64,000 nucleotides of DNA from CAWABB01 sp963701735 (GCA_963701735.1 CAVPBI010000019.1:186001-250000); one strand, 5' to 3'. Shown: positions 7,678-17,373, counted from the first letter of the stretch. The notes: generated from the letters alone by a model not told the origin. Translations and numbers: made by a program.

Positions 7678-9504
7678 TCAGATTGTGTATTTTCTGCCTT
7701 CGTTGATCTTCTTCAGATATCCCATCAGCGGCTCGAAGTATCTCACCATCGCACGGGCGTTCAGATCCTCGCCTGTCGTCTCCCTCAAGACCGCCCTCCA
7801 GTCGCGCGAGCTCCCCGGCGTCATAATCGACCGCAGGAAGCCGCCCGCCGCCACGCTGCCGTAGTAGTTCGTCGCGCGCGGGTTCTGCTTCAGGATCGTT
7901 CCGGCGATGTGGTCGTGAAGCTGGAAGAGCAGGGCGTACGACAGCGCATAGTCGTAGTACTGTGCGGCATCGTCGTTGATGTGGGTCTTCGTAGCCGCGT
8001 CACAGAACTTCTCGCCGCGCGGGGACGGCGGGACGATCCCCTGATACTGCTTCACCAGCTCCCACCAGCGCGCGTTGTAGCGGTCCGGCGCAAGGTTGTT
8101 GTCGTACAGATCGTGCTCGAAGCGGCTCATGACCCCTGCCGACCATGGCATGAATACGACGTAGTTGAGCGCTTCTTTCAGAAGGGCCTGCATCGGGTCC
8201 ACCGTCGCGTTCGCCTTCGCCAGTCTGCGTTCGACGAGATACGGCTTCTGCATGGACGCCAGCCCGATCATGCTCCCGATCGCCTCGTGGTAGGCGCGGT
8301 TCGCCCCTTCGCGCAGCAGCGGCGGCACGTCGACGTTCGTGTAGCTGATATAATAGTAGACGTGCCCCAGTTCGTGATGGACCGTCTCCCACCACTCGGC
8401 GTTCGGCTCGACGCTCATGAGTGAGCGAACATCGTTCTGGTAGTCGATGTGCCACGCGCTCGCGTGGTTGTTCTTCTTGTACAGCGAGTCCGGGGGCACG
8501 GGATAGAGCGATGACTTCTCCCAGAAGCTCTTCGGCAATGCCGGCCAGCCCAGGCTCTGGTAGAAGTCTTCTCCCTGTTGAACGATCCATTCCGCGGTGC
8601 GGTCCTTGAGCGCGGCATCCAGATTCATCCCCTCCACCTCCACCATCGCGCTCCAATCCTGACCCCAGCGGTTCGGGAGCCAGTCGGCAGGCAGATAATC
8701 CGGGACAGGCTGACTGTACCGGCTGGCGAGTTCATACCGGGCGTACGTATGCAGCTCGCGGTACAGCGGACGCAGGCCCGACACCAGCGTATCCATCAGC
8801 GCCATCATCTCGGCGGATGACATGCCGTAATCTGACACCTGGTATGCGAAGTACGAGGGGTAGCCGAGCGGGCGCACGGTTTCGTTGCGAAGCCTCTGCA
8901 GCGCGATCAGTCCCTCGCGCAGATCCTTGCCAACCTCCTTGGACGTGGCCCAGGCGGCTGCCCGTTCCCGGAGAGCGAGCGACGAGCGGAGGATGTCGTC
9001 GATCTGATTCGTTGTGACGGCCTTGCCGTTGATGCGGTACGTGAACCCGTAGAGCTTCTCGGTCTGCGCGGTTTCTGCGGCAATCCGCTTCCGGACGAGA
9101 TCACCCGCCGTCTCGGGGTTGTCGGCCGCCATGTACAGGATGCGCTTCAGCTGCCGCACCTGGATCGGCGTCAGCTGATCAGCCCTGGCCAGCAGCGCGG
9201 TAGTGCTGTCGATATTTGTCTTGCTGCCGGTGAACGCGGAGAATCGCGCTCTGGCTGCCCGTGTCGCCGCCGCGTTGACGGTGTCTCCCGGCACGATGTG
9301 CGTCTGTGAGTTCCATTCGGCCAGGGCATAGTCCTTCGAGAGCTCCATCCACCGGGCGGTATACCCGTCGATAAATCCCTGGGCTTCCTTCTGCGGGTCA
9401 GCGGGGGTGGAGCATCCCACCAGGCCCGCAACCGCTGGGAGAGCGATTGCGGCGAACAGGACGGCAACGCGAAGACGAGCAGGCATGAGAGTGCCGATAT
9501 GCAT
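7678..9504 (-). CDS. M2 family (ACE-like) zinc peptidyl-dipeptidase, lipoprotein
   Basis: A 608-residue exported metallopeptidase that should remove C-terminal dipeptides from peptides. The N-terminus is a lipoprotein signal: basic start, hydrophobic core, and lipobox LVGC (Cys31 when started here). The zinc site is HHELGH (HEXXH, His377-Glu378-His381) and the third ligand lies in REGANRAYHEAIGSM, exactly as in angiotensin-converting enzyme and bacterial M2 peptidases; the length fits a single-domain M2 enzyme. ATG 9504 is chosen; ATG 9486 (a tighter signal peptide) is almost as good and a TTG at 9540 is less likely. It probably acts in the periplasm or at the cell surface in peptide scavenging. 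Confidence 0.93.
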   Translation of the reverse strand: MHIGTLMPARLRVAVLFAAIALPAVAGLVGCSTPADPQKEAQGFIDGYTARWMELSKDYALAEWNSQTHIVPGDTVNAAATRAARARFSAFTGSKTNIDSTTALLARADQLTPIQVRQLKRILYMAADNPETAGDLVRKRIAAETAQTEKLYGFTYRINGKAVTTNQIDDILRSSLALRERAAAWATSKEVGKDLREGLIALQRLRNETVRPLGYPSYFAYQVSDYGMSSAEMMALMDTLVSGLRPLYRELHTYARYELASRYSQPVPDYLPADWLPNRWGQDWSAMVEVEGMNLDAALKDRTAEWIVQQGEDFYQSLGWPALPKSFWEKSSLYPVPPDSLYKKNNHASAWHIDYQNDVRSLMSVEPNAEWWETVHHELGHVYYYISYTNVDVPPLLREGANRAYHEAIGSMIGLASMQKPYLVERRLAKANATVDPMQALLKEALNYVVFMPWSAGVMSRFEHDLYDNNLAPDRYNARWWELVKQYQGIVPPSPRGEKFCDAATKTHINDDAAQYYDYALSYALLFQLHDHIAGTILKQNPRATNYYGSVAAGGFLRSIMTPGSSRDWRAVLRETTGEDLNARAMVRYFEPLMGYLKKINEGRKYTI

Positions 9505-9602
9505 TGTTGGTACGCTGTAGTCTATCCAGGTGCGCGGCAAAGAACAATCGAACGGGTCAGCTTATGTTGTTGTCCACGCTTCGAAGCGGCGTGTATGGCG
9601 CC

Positions 9603-9774
9603 CTATCGCGTGAGAATCATTTTCCTGGTCTGGACGAAGCTGCCGGCGGACAGACGGTAGAGATAGACGCCGCTGGCGAGGCGGGACGCGTTGAACTCGA
9701 CGCTGTACGAGCCGGGCGCCTTGCGCTCGTCCACGAGGAGAGCAACTTCCCGCCCGAGCAGGTCATACACGGTC
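9603..9774 (-). pseudogene. out-of-frame end of the T9SS sorting domain of the preceding gene
   Basis: After removing one base in the run ACGCTTGACC (minus strand, near 9774) the frame reads VTLTVYDLLGREVALLVDER, then GVYLYRLSAGSF and TRKMILTR before a TAG at 9603-9605. This is a complete type A sorting-domain end. Without it the protein made from 9763-12540 should not be recognised by the T9SS. I list it separately because its continuity with the main frame is inferred. Confidence 0.75.
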
Positions 9775-12540
9775 AAGCGTCACGTGCCTCGAACCGGCGG
9801 GACCTGACTGAGCACGGTCCAGCGCCGCGGGGACATGGAACCTGATCTCCGTGGTCGGATTGAAAGGATTCGGATAGTTCTGGTCGAGCCGGAATGTGGC
9901 CGGCGCGGCGTTGGCCACTTTGCCGCCGACGTCCGTGGGGGATTTCCCCGGACTCATCGTGATCGCGCTTGCGCCGGAGATGCCCGATGGACCGATCGAG
10001 GTCCCCACGCCGGTCGCCGGATCGATGTCGATCAGCGTTCCGTTCACCTGGAGTCCGTACAGCGTTCCGGTGGGATCGAAGACGAGCGATGTGATACCCT
10101 GTCCAAGCCCTGTCGAGCCAATGAGTGTCAGCGCGCCCGACACGGGATCGAGAGAGAATACCTTGTCCCGGTTGACCACCGCCGGCATCACCGACGCCCA
10201 CACGGCTCCGGTGGCGGAGTCGTATGCGAGTCCCGAAAGGAAGGTCGAGGGGTTCACGCTGAGCGTGACGGTATCGTTTGCCGCGGGTCCGATGCGGTAC
10301 ACCAAACCGTCCGGCCTCCCCGGTGTGAATCCGACGGCCAGGATGGTGTCCGGATGGATGTAGACAAATCCACGGATGTTGTTGTACGGGATGGTCCGGA
10401 TCGTGAGCGCATCGCCGAACCCGGTACTGAGACGCACGATATCTGTCCCGCCAGCGTGTTGCACGCTCCCGTGGAGCTCCTTTGTGACCGGGTGGACCGC
10501 CAGGCCCTTGATGCTCAGAACGCCTGTCGATCCGATCTCTGCCGCCGTGCCTCCCTGGAGGTCGACTGTGTACAGATGGGCCGGCGATAGTCTCCCCGCG
10601 GCGTACATCACTCCGGGTAGCGCCGTTCCGACCTCGATGCCCTTCCCCGAGATGACGAGACTGTAGGCCGGGTGCAATGGGTCATCGCTCACGATGACTA
10701 TGGAATCGCGCTCCTCCCCGTGTTGCTGAGGGGTGAATGCTGCCCGGATCACCAGTGAGTCCCAGAGGGAGAGTTGATGAGGGACGGCCGGCGGGTCGAC
10801 GATCCGGAACGACGGAGTAGAAACTGAGACAGAGGAAATCGTGAGCGGTGTCGCACCTACGTTGAGGATTGTGAATGCAACAGTGTCCGACACCGTCCCG
10901 GCCTCACAGCGCCCGAAATCGTGCTCCGTCCGTTCGGCCAGAATCCGCTTCTCGGCATACGGCGTGAGGCGTACGTTGTGGACCCAGTTGCCCCAGAGGT
11001 CTTTGTCGACGGCGTACTGGGTGTACATCCAGAACTCCTGCATCGTGAGGGGGTCGAGGGCGATTCCCATGTAGTCCCCCCAGCGGTTCCGGTCCGATCC
11101 GAACGTCTTCACGTAGTTCCCTTTGCCCGCCTGGAGCTGAATGCCGGGTCTGAGTTGCCCGGGCGGATCAGTCGCCAGTCTCCATGCCATGTGCGCGCCG
11201 ATATACTCGGACTCCCCGCTGCGGCTGTACGTGATGGCCACGTTCTTGTCCTTGTCCACCGCGATCGCCGGATAGAAGTACCAGTATCCTTCCATGCCGA
11301 GCGCGCCATCCTCCAGGACGGTTCCGTTGGCCGTGCTGATGCGGAGATAGCGCACGCTGGAGTAATTGCCGGCGGTTCCGATGGAATGGACGAGCCACAC
11401 CGAGCTGTCCCGGTACACCGGTTCGTTGCTGAGGCCCGACCCACCCGATTCGATCATCGTGGCGGACCCGCCGAGCTGGTCGGCCTGTGGCGCCTCGGAC
11501 CATGCCGATACCGGGACTGTCCGCGCCGTGAGCGCCGGCGACGTCAGCGGGTTCGTGAGCGTGAAGAGCGTGATGCTGCTGCCTCCCGAGCTCAGCGGGA
11601 AGCTGACGAAGTAGTATGCGCTCGGGCTCCCGTACGCGATGACGGGGCGGATCGTGAACGCGGGAGACCCTTGCCTGTCCCGGACGTTCCAGAGATCCGT
11701 CCACCGCACCCGGCCGGCTGTGTTCGCGTACAGATCCGACTTCGGGATGATGCGGATCTTGGAGTAGTCGTAGCTGCCCGCGAACTCCCAGTTGTTGGAG
11801 GTGATGTACAGCGCGTGCTGGTCGAACCCGACGCCCTGGTAGTCCGCCCAGTTCCCAGCGGAGACGCTTCCATTCACGCCGGCGGGGAGGGCCCAGTTGT
11901 ACCATGTGCCGAGCGGATCATCGTCGTCGGAAACCGAGACGAGGAAGAAGGAGCGTTGCTCCGAGTCGCTCTGGTCGAGCCAGACCATGATCCAGCGGCC
12001 CCCGAAGTGGTCGAAGGTCACCTTCGGATCGAAGGCTGCCGCGCGTGAAAGCGTGGTCGAGAACCAGGTGTCGGCATTGATCGTCGAGAGCGTGCGCCCC
12101 TGTCGATCCAGAATTCGGAACCTGCCGTTGTCCACCACAATCGCGTGCCTCGGCCCCGCGGCGATGTACGGGTCCGGCGGGATGAAGGTTCCGGGGTCCC
12201 GCATGCCGTCCACGCTCGCGAGCGTGATCGGCGGAGGCGGGGTCCATGCGTTCCCCCCCGCGGCCGCATCGGTCACGAATGTCGTGGTTGTGGCCGGCCG
12301 GCTTACGGGTTGGTCGGTTGTGGGAGGGTTGCGATAGAAGCGGACTTTGTTCCGCGGCTCCCTGAAAGCGGGTCCCCCGAAGGCGGCAGCCGAAGCTGCG
12401 CCAAAGGTCGCTGTCGTGACCACGACGCCGGATGCCACCGAGCCGGTGTCAGGTCCCTGGTACGACTGGGACGACGCCGGCGCGGCGATCAGGAGGGTGG
12501 CGGCAAACGCCGCGCACGCATATCGGACAGTAGAGATCAT
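9763..12540 (-). CDS. large secreted T9SS protein (paralogue 2), C-terminal frameshift
   Basis: Secreted protein with signal peptide (MISTVRYACAAFAATLLIAA), a long N-terminal region resembling a beta-propeller or sialidase-like fold (IPPDPYIAAGPRHAIVVDNG..., ITYSRSGESEYIGAHMAWR, RNRWGDYMGIALDP), then an Ig-like choice-of-anchor domain (HDFGRCEAGTVSDTVAFTIL), then a second propeller-like segment with repeated GSTG motifs, and the start of a T9SS domain (LDQNYPNPFNPTTEIRF). The ATG at 12540 overlaps the stop of the upstream paralogue (ATGA), so translation is coupled. In the present frame it stops at 9763, but the rest of the sorting domain is readable one frame away down to 9603: one extra base near 9774. 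Catalytic function unknown. Confidence 0.85.
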   Translation of the reverse strand: MISTVRYACAAFAATLLIAAPASSQSYQGPDTGSVASGVVVTTATFGAASAAAFGGPAFREPRNKVRFYRNPPTTDQPVSRPATTTTFVTDAAAGGNAWTPPPPITLASVDGMRDPGTFIPPDPYIAAGPRHAIVVDNGRFRILDRQGRTLSTINADTWFSTTLSRAAAFDPKVTFDHFGGRWIMVWLDQSDSEQRSFFLVSVSDDDDPLGTWYNWALPAGVNGSVSAGNWADYQGVGFDQHALYITSNNWEFAGSYDYSKIRIIPKSDLYANTAGRVRWTDLWNVRDRQGSPAFTIRPVIAYGSPSAYYFVSFPLSSGGSSITLFTLTNPLTSPALTARTVPVSAWSEAPQADQLGGSATMIESGGSGLSNEPVYRDSSVWLVHSIGTAGNYSSVRYLRISTANGTVLEDGALGMEGYWYFYPAIAVDKDKNVAITYSRSGESEYIGAHMAWRLATDPPGQLRPGIQLQAGKGNYVKTFGSDRNRWGDYMGIALDPLTMQEFWMYTQYAVDKDLWGNWVHNVRLTPYAEKRILAERTEHDFGRCEAGTVSDTVAFTILNVGATPLTISSVSVSTPSFRIVDPPAVPHQLSLWDSLVIRAAFTPQQHGEERDSIVIVSDDPLHPAYSLVISGKGIEVGTALPGVMYAAGRLSPAHLYTVDLQGGTAAEIGSTGVLSIKGLAVHPVTKELHGSVQHAGGTDIVRLSTGFGDALTIRTIPYNNIRGFVYIHPDTILAVGFTPGRPDGLVYRIGPAANDTVTLSVNPSTFLSGLAYDSATGAVWASVMPAVVNRDKVFSLDPVSGALTLIGSTGLGQGITSLVFDPTGTLYGLQVNGTLIDIDPATGVGTSIGPSGISGASAITMSPGKSPTDVGGKVANAAPATFRLDQNYPNPFNPTTEIRFHVPAALDRAQSGPAGSRHVTLDRV

Positions 12541-13355
12541 TTCACCAGCAACATTTTCCGTGTTTCGACGAACGTGTTCCCCGCGCCGGTTTCGTTCCCG
12601 TCTGTCGGGGTCGCCTGAAGCCTGACGATGTACATCCCGGTCGCAGCGGTCAGCCCTGACTGCGTCCTTCCGTCCCATACGCTTGCGTATGCGCCTGCGG
12701 CCATCTGCATGTCGACAAGCCGTGTGACTTCCTGTCCGAGCATGTTATGGACGCTCAACTGGACGTGGCTGGGAGACGGCAGCGAGAACCTGATGGTGGT
12801 CGAAGGGTTGAACGGGTTCGGGTAGTTCTGCGCCAGCTCGAACCGCTTCGGGATTTCGGAGGTCGATATCTCTTCGATCGACGTCGCCTGCGAAGTGGCC
12901 CTGATCGCGATCGCAGTTACCCCCGTCTTCTCGGTCGATCCGATCAGGGAGGCGACGGCGGTGTTCCGGTCCAGCTGGTAGAGCTGGCTGGCCGCCGTTC
13001 CGGTGCCGGCGATGGCGAACAGTCCGCCGGCTTCATCGAACGCTATCCCCGGAGTGATGAGGCCGAGCGTCGTGCCTCCAACCAGCGCAGTGTCCCCGGT
13101 TGCAGTATCGACAGTGTAGATCTTGTCTTTTCCTGTCCCGAAGGAAGGCCGGACGGAGGCCCAGAGGACGCCCGTGAGAGGATCGAACGCAATGCTCGAG
13201 TAGTTGATCCCCGGGGCGCTCCCCACGAACGTCGTGTCATTGGTCTCGAGGTTGACGCGGTACAGCCGGCCGCCGGTGGTGGCTCCATAGAGAGTGTCGC
13301 CGGCGGAGAACGCGATCGCCCGCATGTTGCCGACGGGAACGTGCCTCACGAGCAC
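12537..13355 (-). CDS. C-terminal part of large secreted T9SS protein (paralogue 1)
   Basis: This frame continues the protein whose first 860 or so residues are encoded at 13355-15951. It holds the second propeller-like segment (DTLYGATTGGRLYRVNLETN, DKIYTVDTATGD, GIAFDEAGGLFAIAG) and a full T9SS sorting domain: AQNYPNPFNPSTTIRFSLP ... GMYIVRLQ ... ETRKMLLVK. The join is near 13355-13362, where deleting one G of GGCGGAAG restores the frame (T-G-E-A-V-L-V). The internal start used for this entry is not a credible natural start. The stop overlaps the start of the downstream paralogue by 4 bases. Confidence 0.75.
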   Translation of the reverse strand: MLVRHVPVGNMRAIAFSAGDTLYGATTGGRLYRVNLETNDTTFVGSAPGINYSSIAFDPLTGVLWASVRPSFGTGKDKIYTVDTATGDTALVGGTTLGLITPGIAFDEAGGLFAIAGTGTAASQLYQLDRNTAVASLIGSTEKTGVTAIAIRATSQATSIEEISTSEIPKRFELAQNYPNPFNPSTTIRFSLPSPSHVQLSVHNMLGQEVTRLVDMQMAAGAYASVWDGRTQSGLTAATGMYIVRLQATPTDGNETGAGNTFVETRKMLLVK

Positions 13356-15951
13356 GGCTTCCGCCGGTGGCGGTGTTGATTCGGTAGACGGCGGTAGCGG
13401 TTGTTGACGGCACGCTTCCGTGCAGTTTCCCGGTGGATGGCTGCACCGTCAGACCCTGGATCTCACCGGAGGGGAGGGACCCGATTTCTGACGCCGTGCC
13501 ATTGGTCGTGTTGAGGACCATCAGGCGCGACGGCGCGGGGCTGTTCACCGCGTACATGACCCCCTTCACGGCGGGAGAAACGTCGACGCCCTGTCCTCGC
13601 AGGGTCACCACCAGCCTCGGCTTGTTCGCCGCGTTGCTGACGATGACGACGGAGTCCAGAACTTCGCCGGTCCGTGTCGGCGTGAAGCGGAATGGGAGCG
13701 CCAGCGACGTCAGGTACGGCACGTTGTATGGGAAGGAGAGCGGCGGTCCCGTATAAACGTAGTCCTGGCCGGGGAACGCGATCGATTCGATGGTCAGCGG
13801 ATCCTCTCCCACACTCAACACCATCACCGTGTCGGCGAGTGTCGAGCCGCCCGTGTCCATGCTCGGGAACGACATCAGTCCCGGCTCGACGTTCACGTAG
13901 GCGCCAGGGAGGGGTCCCACTTTGGCCATGGCGATCCAGTTGCCCCAGCGGTTGCCTGACGCGGCATATTCCGTGTGGACCCACACAGCGTCATTGTCGA
14001 CCGGATCCAGCGCGATCCCGTTGTAGTCGCCCCAGCGATTGCGCCCGGAGCCGAAATCCTTGACGTAGTTTCCCTCGCCGGCCTTCACCGCAACGCTCGT
14101 CGAGAGCCCCGGCGGGTCGCCGGCCTTGCGGGCTGCAATATATGCGCCCGCGTACTCGGTCTCGCCTGAGCGGGTGAAGGTCACGATGAGGTTCTTGTTC
14201 TGATCGGGCATGAGCGCGGCATAGTAGTGCCAGAACCCTTCCGTGCCCATGGCGACGTCTTCAAGCAGAGCGTCCGTGAACGGGTTGATGCGTATGTACC
14301 GCAGGGCCGAATACTGGCCGCTTGAGCCGCTGGCAATAGTGTGGACTGCCCAGAGGGAGCTGTCCCTGTAGACCGGGTTGCTCCGGATCCGGCGGGTGCC
14401 CGCTTCGATGGGCAGGGCTCCCCCGCCAAGCTGGCCTGCGTTCTGGTGATACGTGAATGCCGTAACCGGCACGAATGATCCCGTGACCGACGGAGCCGTC
14501 GACGGGTTACTGATCTTCCAGAGCGAGAAATACGTCCCCGTTTCGAACGGAGAATCTGTCATGAGAAACTGAACGCCCGGCGTGCCGAACACGTTGGCGG
14601 CCTGCAGCCCGTCGGGTGCAATGTCGGGATTGGCAGGATCACGAAAGTCCCACAGGTCGAACCACGTGAGCGCCCCGCCCGTGCTCGTGTACAGTGACGA
14701 CTTCGGGAAGATCCTGAGCCGGTTGAAGAACGGCGCCGGCCTGGTGCCGAGAGGAAACATGCGGCCCGTGACATAGATCGCTTCAGCGTCGTACCCGAGC
14801 TGCGGGTAGTCGTCCCACTGAATCGTCGCGGAATCCCCGAGCGCGTTCGAGGGTGTCGCCCAGCTATACCATGTGCCGAGCGGGTTCGAATCGTCCGACA
14901 CCGAGATGAATATCGTTGCGCTGACGGTGTCTTCAATGTGGGCCCAGGTCATCACCCAGCGGTCGGCGTGATGATCGTAGATCACCTGCGGGTCGAACGG
15001 AGCCCAGTTGTGCGGCGCGATCGGGGCGTACCACTGATCCGCCTCGATGGTCTTCAGCACTGCGCCGGCCTTGTCGTAGATCCTGAACCTGCTGTTCACA
15101 ACGGCGATCACGTGATTCGGACCCACCGCCAGATCCGGATCGGGAGGAATGCGGACGCTCTGGTCCGGGATTCCCGTGAACTCGTTCAGGACGAGAGGCT
15201 GCGAAGCGGTGGACGAACGCTTGTCCAGTCGAGTTTCGAAGTAGTTCGAACCTGCGGGAGCGGCAGGGGGAACCAGCTTGGGAGGGTCCGGCAGATACTT
15301 CCGCGGACGGTTCACGCGGGGTGGGATGTTCGTCCGCTTGAAGAAAGGGCTCTCTGGAGTGTAGGGGTCGGTGGAGACCGACACGCCTGAAGACACCGCT
15401 CCTGTCTTCGGACCCCTGGCAAGAGGGGCCAGCCCCGATGCAACGCTCGCGGTGAACACCAGGTCCCCGCCCGTCGGGACTCCTCCCTGGTCGCCGCCGC
15501 CATTCCACTCGGCCACGTGGATGTAGTACGTGACCCCGGCCTGTGCGGCGAACGTAAGCTGCGACTGGCGGACCACCCCCGGATTCACGTCGTCGTTGCA
15601 GGCCGCGAGCGTGAGGGCGCCGCAGGTGCCGGTGAGCACACCCATGGCGATGTCGTAGGTGGCGGGGGTGCTGCCCACGGTGCTGACCGTGACATACTGC
15701 GAGGCCGGAGCGGTGTACACGAACCACACGGTCTTCCCGCCGCCTCCGTCCGCGCATGTGAGCGCCGGATCCGAGGCGTTGGGAGTGGCAAGTCTGGTGT
15801 TCTGCGTGACAGTGAACGGCAACGAGCCGATGACCGTCGCACCGGAACATTCATCGTTGGCGGGCGCTTGCGCGACCGCATTTGAGCATGTCATCATTCC
15901 ACCGGCCACCATCAGGAACAGCCACAGGCGGCGTGTGCTCGCAAACATCAT
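13237..15951 (-). CDS. N-terminal part of large secreted T9SS protein (paralogue 1)
   Basis: Signal peptide (MMFASTRRLWLFLMVAGGMM, cleavage near AVAQ) preceded by a good ribosome site (GGGAGGG). Residues about 28-165 form a pre-peptidase C-terminal-like (PPC) Ig-type domain beginning NDECSGATVIGSLPF and ending TYYIHVAEWNGGGD. The following 560 residues match the neighbouring paralogue: IPPDPDLAVGPNHVIAVVNS, WVMTWAHIEDTVSATIFISV, LIVTFTRSGETEYAGAYIAAR, RNRWGDYNGIALDPVDND. An Ig-like choice-of-anchor segment follows. True coding in this frame ends near 13355; the last 38 residues (Arg-rich) are out of frame. PPC domains usually sit on secreted enzymes, but no catalytic residues can be assigned. 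Confidence 0.82.
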   Translation of the reverse strand: MMFASTRRLWLFLMVAGGMMTCSNAVAQAPANDECSGATVIGSLPFTVTQNTRLATPNASDPALTCADGGGGKTVWFVYTAPASQYVTVSTVGSTPATYDIAMGVLTGTCGALTLAACNDDVNPGVVRQSQLTFAAQAGVTYYIHVAEWNGGGDQGGVPTGGDLVFTASVASGLAPLARGPKTGAVSSGVSVSTDPYTPESPFFKRTNIPPRVNRPRKYLPDPPKLVPPAAPAGSNYFETRLDKRSSTASQPLVLNEFTGIPDQSVRIPPDPDLAVGPNHVIAVVNSRFRIYDKAGAVLKTIEADQWYAPIAPHNWAPFDPQVIYDHHADRWVMTWAHIEDTVSATIFISVSDDSNPLGTWYSWATPSNALGDSATIQWDDYPQLGYDAEAIYVTGRMFPLGTRPAPFFNRLRIFPKSSLYTSTGGALTWFDLWDFRDPANPDIAPDGLQAANVFGTPGVQFLMTDSPFETGTYFSLWKISNPSTAPSVTGSFVPVTAFTYHQNAGQLGGGALPIEAGTRRIRSNPVYRDSSLWAVHTIASGSSGQYSALRYIRINPFTDALLEDVAMGTEGFWHYYAALMPDQNKNLIVTFTRSGETEYAGAYIAARKAGDPPGLSTSVAVKAGEGNYVKDFGSGRNRWGDYNGIALDPVDNDAVWVHTEYAASGNRWGNWIAMAKVGPLPGAYVNVEPGLMSFPSMDTGGSTLADTVMVLSVGEDPLTIESIAFPGQDYVYTGPPLSFPYNVPYLTSLALPFRFTPTRTGEVLDSVVIVSNAANKPRLVVTLRGQGVDVSPAVKGVMYAVNSPAPSRLMVLNTTNGTASEIGSLPSGEIQGLTVQPSTGKLHGSVPSTTATAVYRINTATGGSRAREARSRRQHAGDRVLRRRHSLWSHHRRPAVPRQPRDQ

Positions 15952-16032
15952 GGAACCCTCCCCAATGAAAAGTGCTATTCTTTCATTTTACCAATGACTG
16001 CCAAGACTTGCAAGAAAGCTAAAATGGCGCAT

Positions 16033-16231
16033 CTACTGGTGTTCCGGGCCTGCACCCGGAAATCCGGACGCTCCCGGCAACTTGGATTCCAGCCGCGCCG
16101 GCTGGTGAATGAGCACCGGCAGGCACTGAGGGCATACACTCAGCTGCTGGGACCGGTACTCCAGCGGCAACAACGACGACCTCTTCGGACGACCGTCCGC
16201 AGGAGAGGCAGGTATTCCGTGATGCAGCCAT
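16033..16231 (-). pseudogene. small zinc-ribbon protein gene with one extra base
   Basis: Read on the minus strand from ATG 16231 the product starts MAASRNTCLSCGRSSEEVVV; after removing one base in GTTGTTGCC it continues PLEYRSQQLSVCPQCLPVLI and then HQPARLESKLPG, stopping at 16033. The paired C-x-x-C motifs and the PLEY ... CPQCLPVLIH ... L..KLPG pattern look like a small conserved zinc-binding family of about 65 residues that I have seen in related bacteria, though I cannot name a function. Length 199 bases is 3n+1, consistent with a single insertion. It lies between the GT9 gene and the paralogue pair on the same strand. Confidence 0.65.
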
Positions 16232-16329
16232 GGTCAATGCTCCTTGCGTGCAAGAAATTCCGTGAGACGCCGCGCTCGCGCAGCGATGCAATGTCCTGAC
16301 GTCATGGTCCGACTTCGCGCCGAGGCCGT

Positions 16330-17373
16330 TCAGCTTCCAGCATCCGTCGCGACCGCCTCGGCTGCCTGCGCGACGTGGATGCCTCCCTCAAACCGGCAGA
16401 CGTGCGGATCGCCGGGACATTGCTGCTGGCAGTATCCCTCGGAAGGGAGGAGTACCTCTGATCGGTTTCCCTGCGGACCCCAGAGCCGTGGCGAACATGC
16501 GGTGAGCGGACAGAACAGCGACACCGTGGGAACTCCCAGACCCGCTGCGATGTGCATGGGTCCCGTGCTGGCGGACACGAGGAGCGAGCAGTGAGAGATC
16601 ACCGCCGTCAGCTCCCGGAGCGTGAGCGCTCCGACCAGGTCGATGACTCGTGTCGACGTCAGTCCCGCGAACGCCCGTGAAAACTCTGTCTCCGCTTCCG
16701 ACCCCGTGACAACGATCCTCGCCGACGGATGGCGCTCGAGAATCATTCCGGCAAGCTCTACGTACCTGGCGATCGGCCAGTTCGGGGCAGACGCGCCGCT
16801 GCCGGGATGCATCCCCACCAGCACCGACGTCGGGCCCTGGAGTCCGGCGACGCGCAGCCTTGACGCAGCCGCCCGGCGTTCGTCTTCCGTAAGGAACACT
16901 TCTGTGGTGAGGTCGGTCGACCGCACGCCGATCGCTCTTCCGAGATCCAGGCAGTAGTCGGCCTCGTGTCGAAGCGGGATATACTTGTTCCTGCTGACCG
17001 TCCGCATGAACGTCAGAGCTTCGTACAGCTTCGTTCCAACGCCGACGCGTGTGCGGATGCCGGCGGCGAAAAGCATCCAGGCCATCCGTTCGGTGGGCAG
17101 CAGAAGCAGCGCCGTGTCAAACTTCTTCGAACGCAGCATGGCGACCTGCGCCCAGAACCCGGTGCGGCCCGCGTGTGCCCCTGTCGGATCATCGACCAGA
17201 AGCTCGTCAAGGTGAGGGTTGTGGAGAAGAACCTCTCTCGTGTATGGCCGGACGAGGGCTGCCAGGTGCGCGTGCGGAAACGTATTCCGGAGCGCCCGGA
17301 TCAGCGGCGTCGCGAGGACGACGTCCCCGACGCGATCGGTGCGGACAACGAGAATTCTGGAATGTTTGGGCAT
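16330..17373 (-). CDS. glycosyltransferase family 9 (heptosyltransferase-like)
   Basis: A 347-residue GT-B enzyme of the GT9 family, which adds heptose or related sugars during lipopolysaccharide core assembly at the inner membrane. Signatures: RILVVRTDRVGDVVLATPLI at the N-terminus (acceptor-side loop), VGMHPGSGASAPNWP at the start of the C-terminal nucleotide-sugar domain, and LVSASTGPMHIAAGLGVPTV with the conserved S-T-G-P-x-H-I-A donor motif. A small Cys cluster near the C-terminus (CQQQCPGDPHVC) is also common in this family. ATG 17373 follows an AT-rich stretch that may hold the promoter. Confidence 0.92.
   Translation of the reverse strand: MPKHSRILVVRTDRVGDVVLATPLIRALRNTFPHAHLAALVRPYTREVLLHNPHLDELLVDDPTGAHAGRTGFWAQVAMLRSKKFDTALLLLPTERMAWMLFAAGIRTRVGVGTKLYEALTFMRTVSRNKYIPLRHEADYCLDLGRAIGVRSTDLTTEVFLTEDERRAAASRLRVAGLQGPTSVLVGMHPGSGASAPNWPIARYVELAGMILERHPSARIVVTGSEAETEFSRAFAGLTSTRVIDLVGALTLRELTAVISHCSLLVSASTGPMHIAAGLGVPTVSLFCPLTACSPRLWGPQGNRSEVLLPSEGYCQQQCPGDPHVCRFEGGIHVAQAAEAVATDAGS

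Noticed and set aside
10921..12048. 375-residue plus-strand frame opposite the T9SS paralogue
   Set aside because: Composition is that of a shadow frame (Arg, Val, Asp runs) and the minus strand is well supported.
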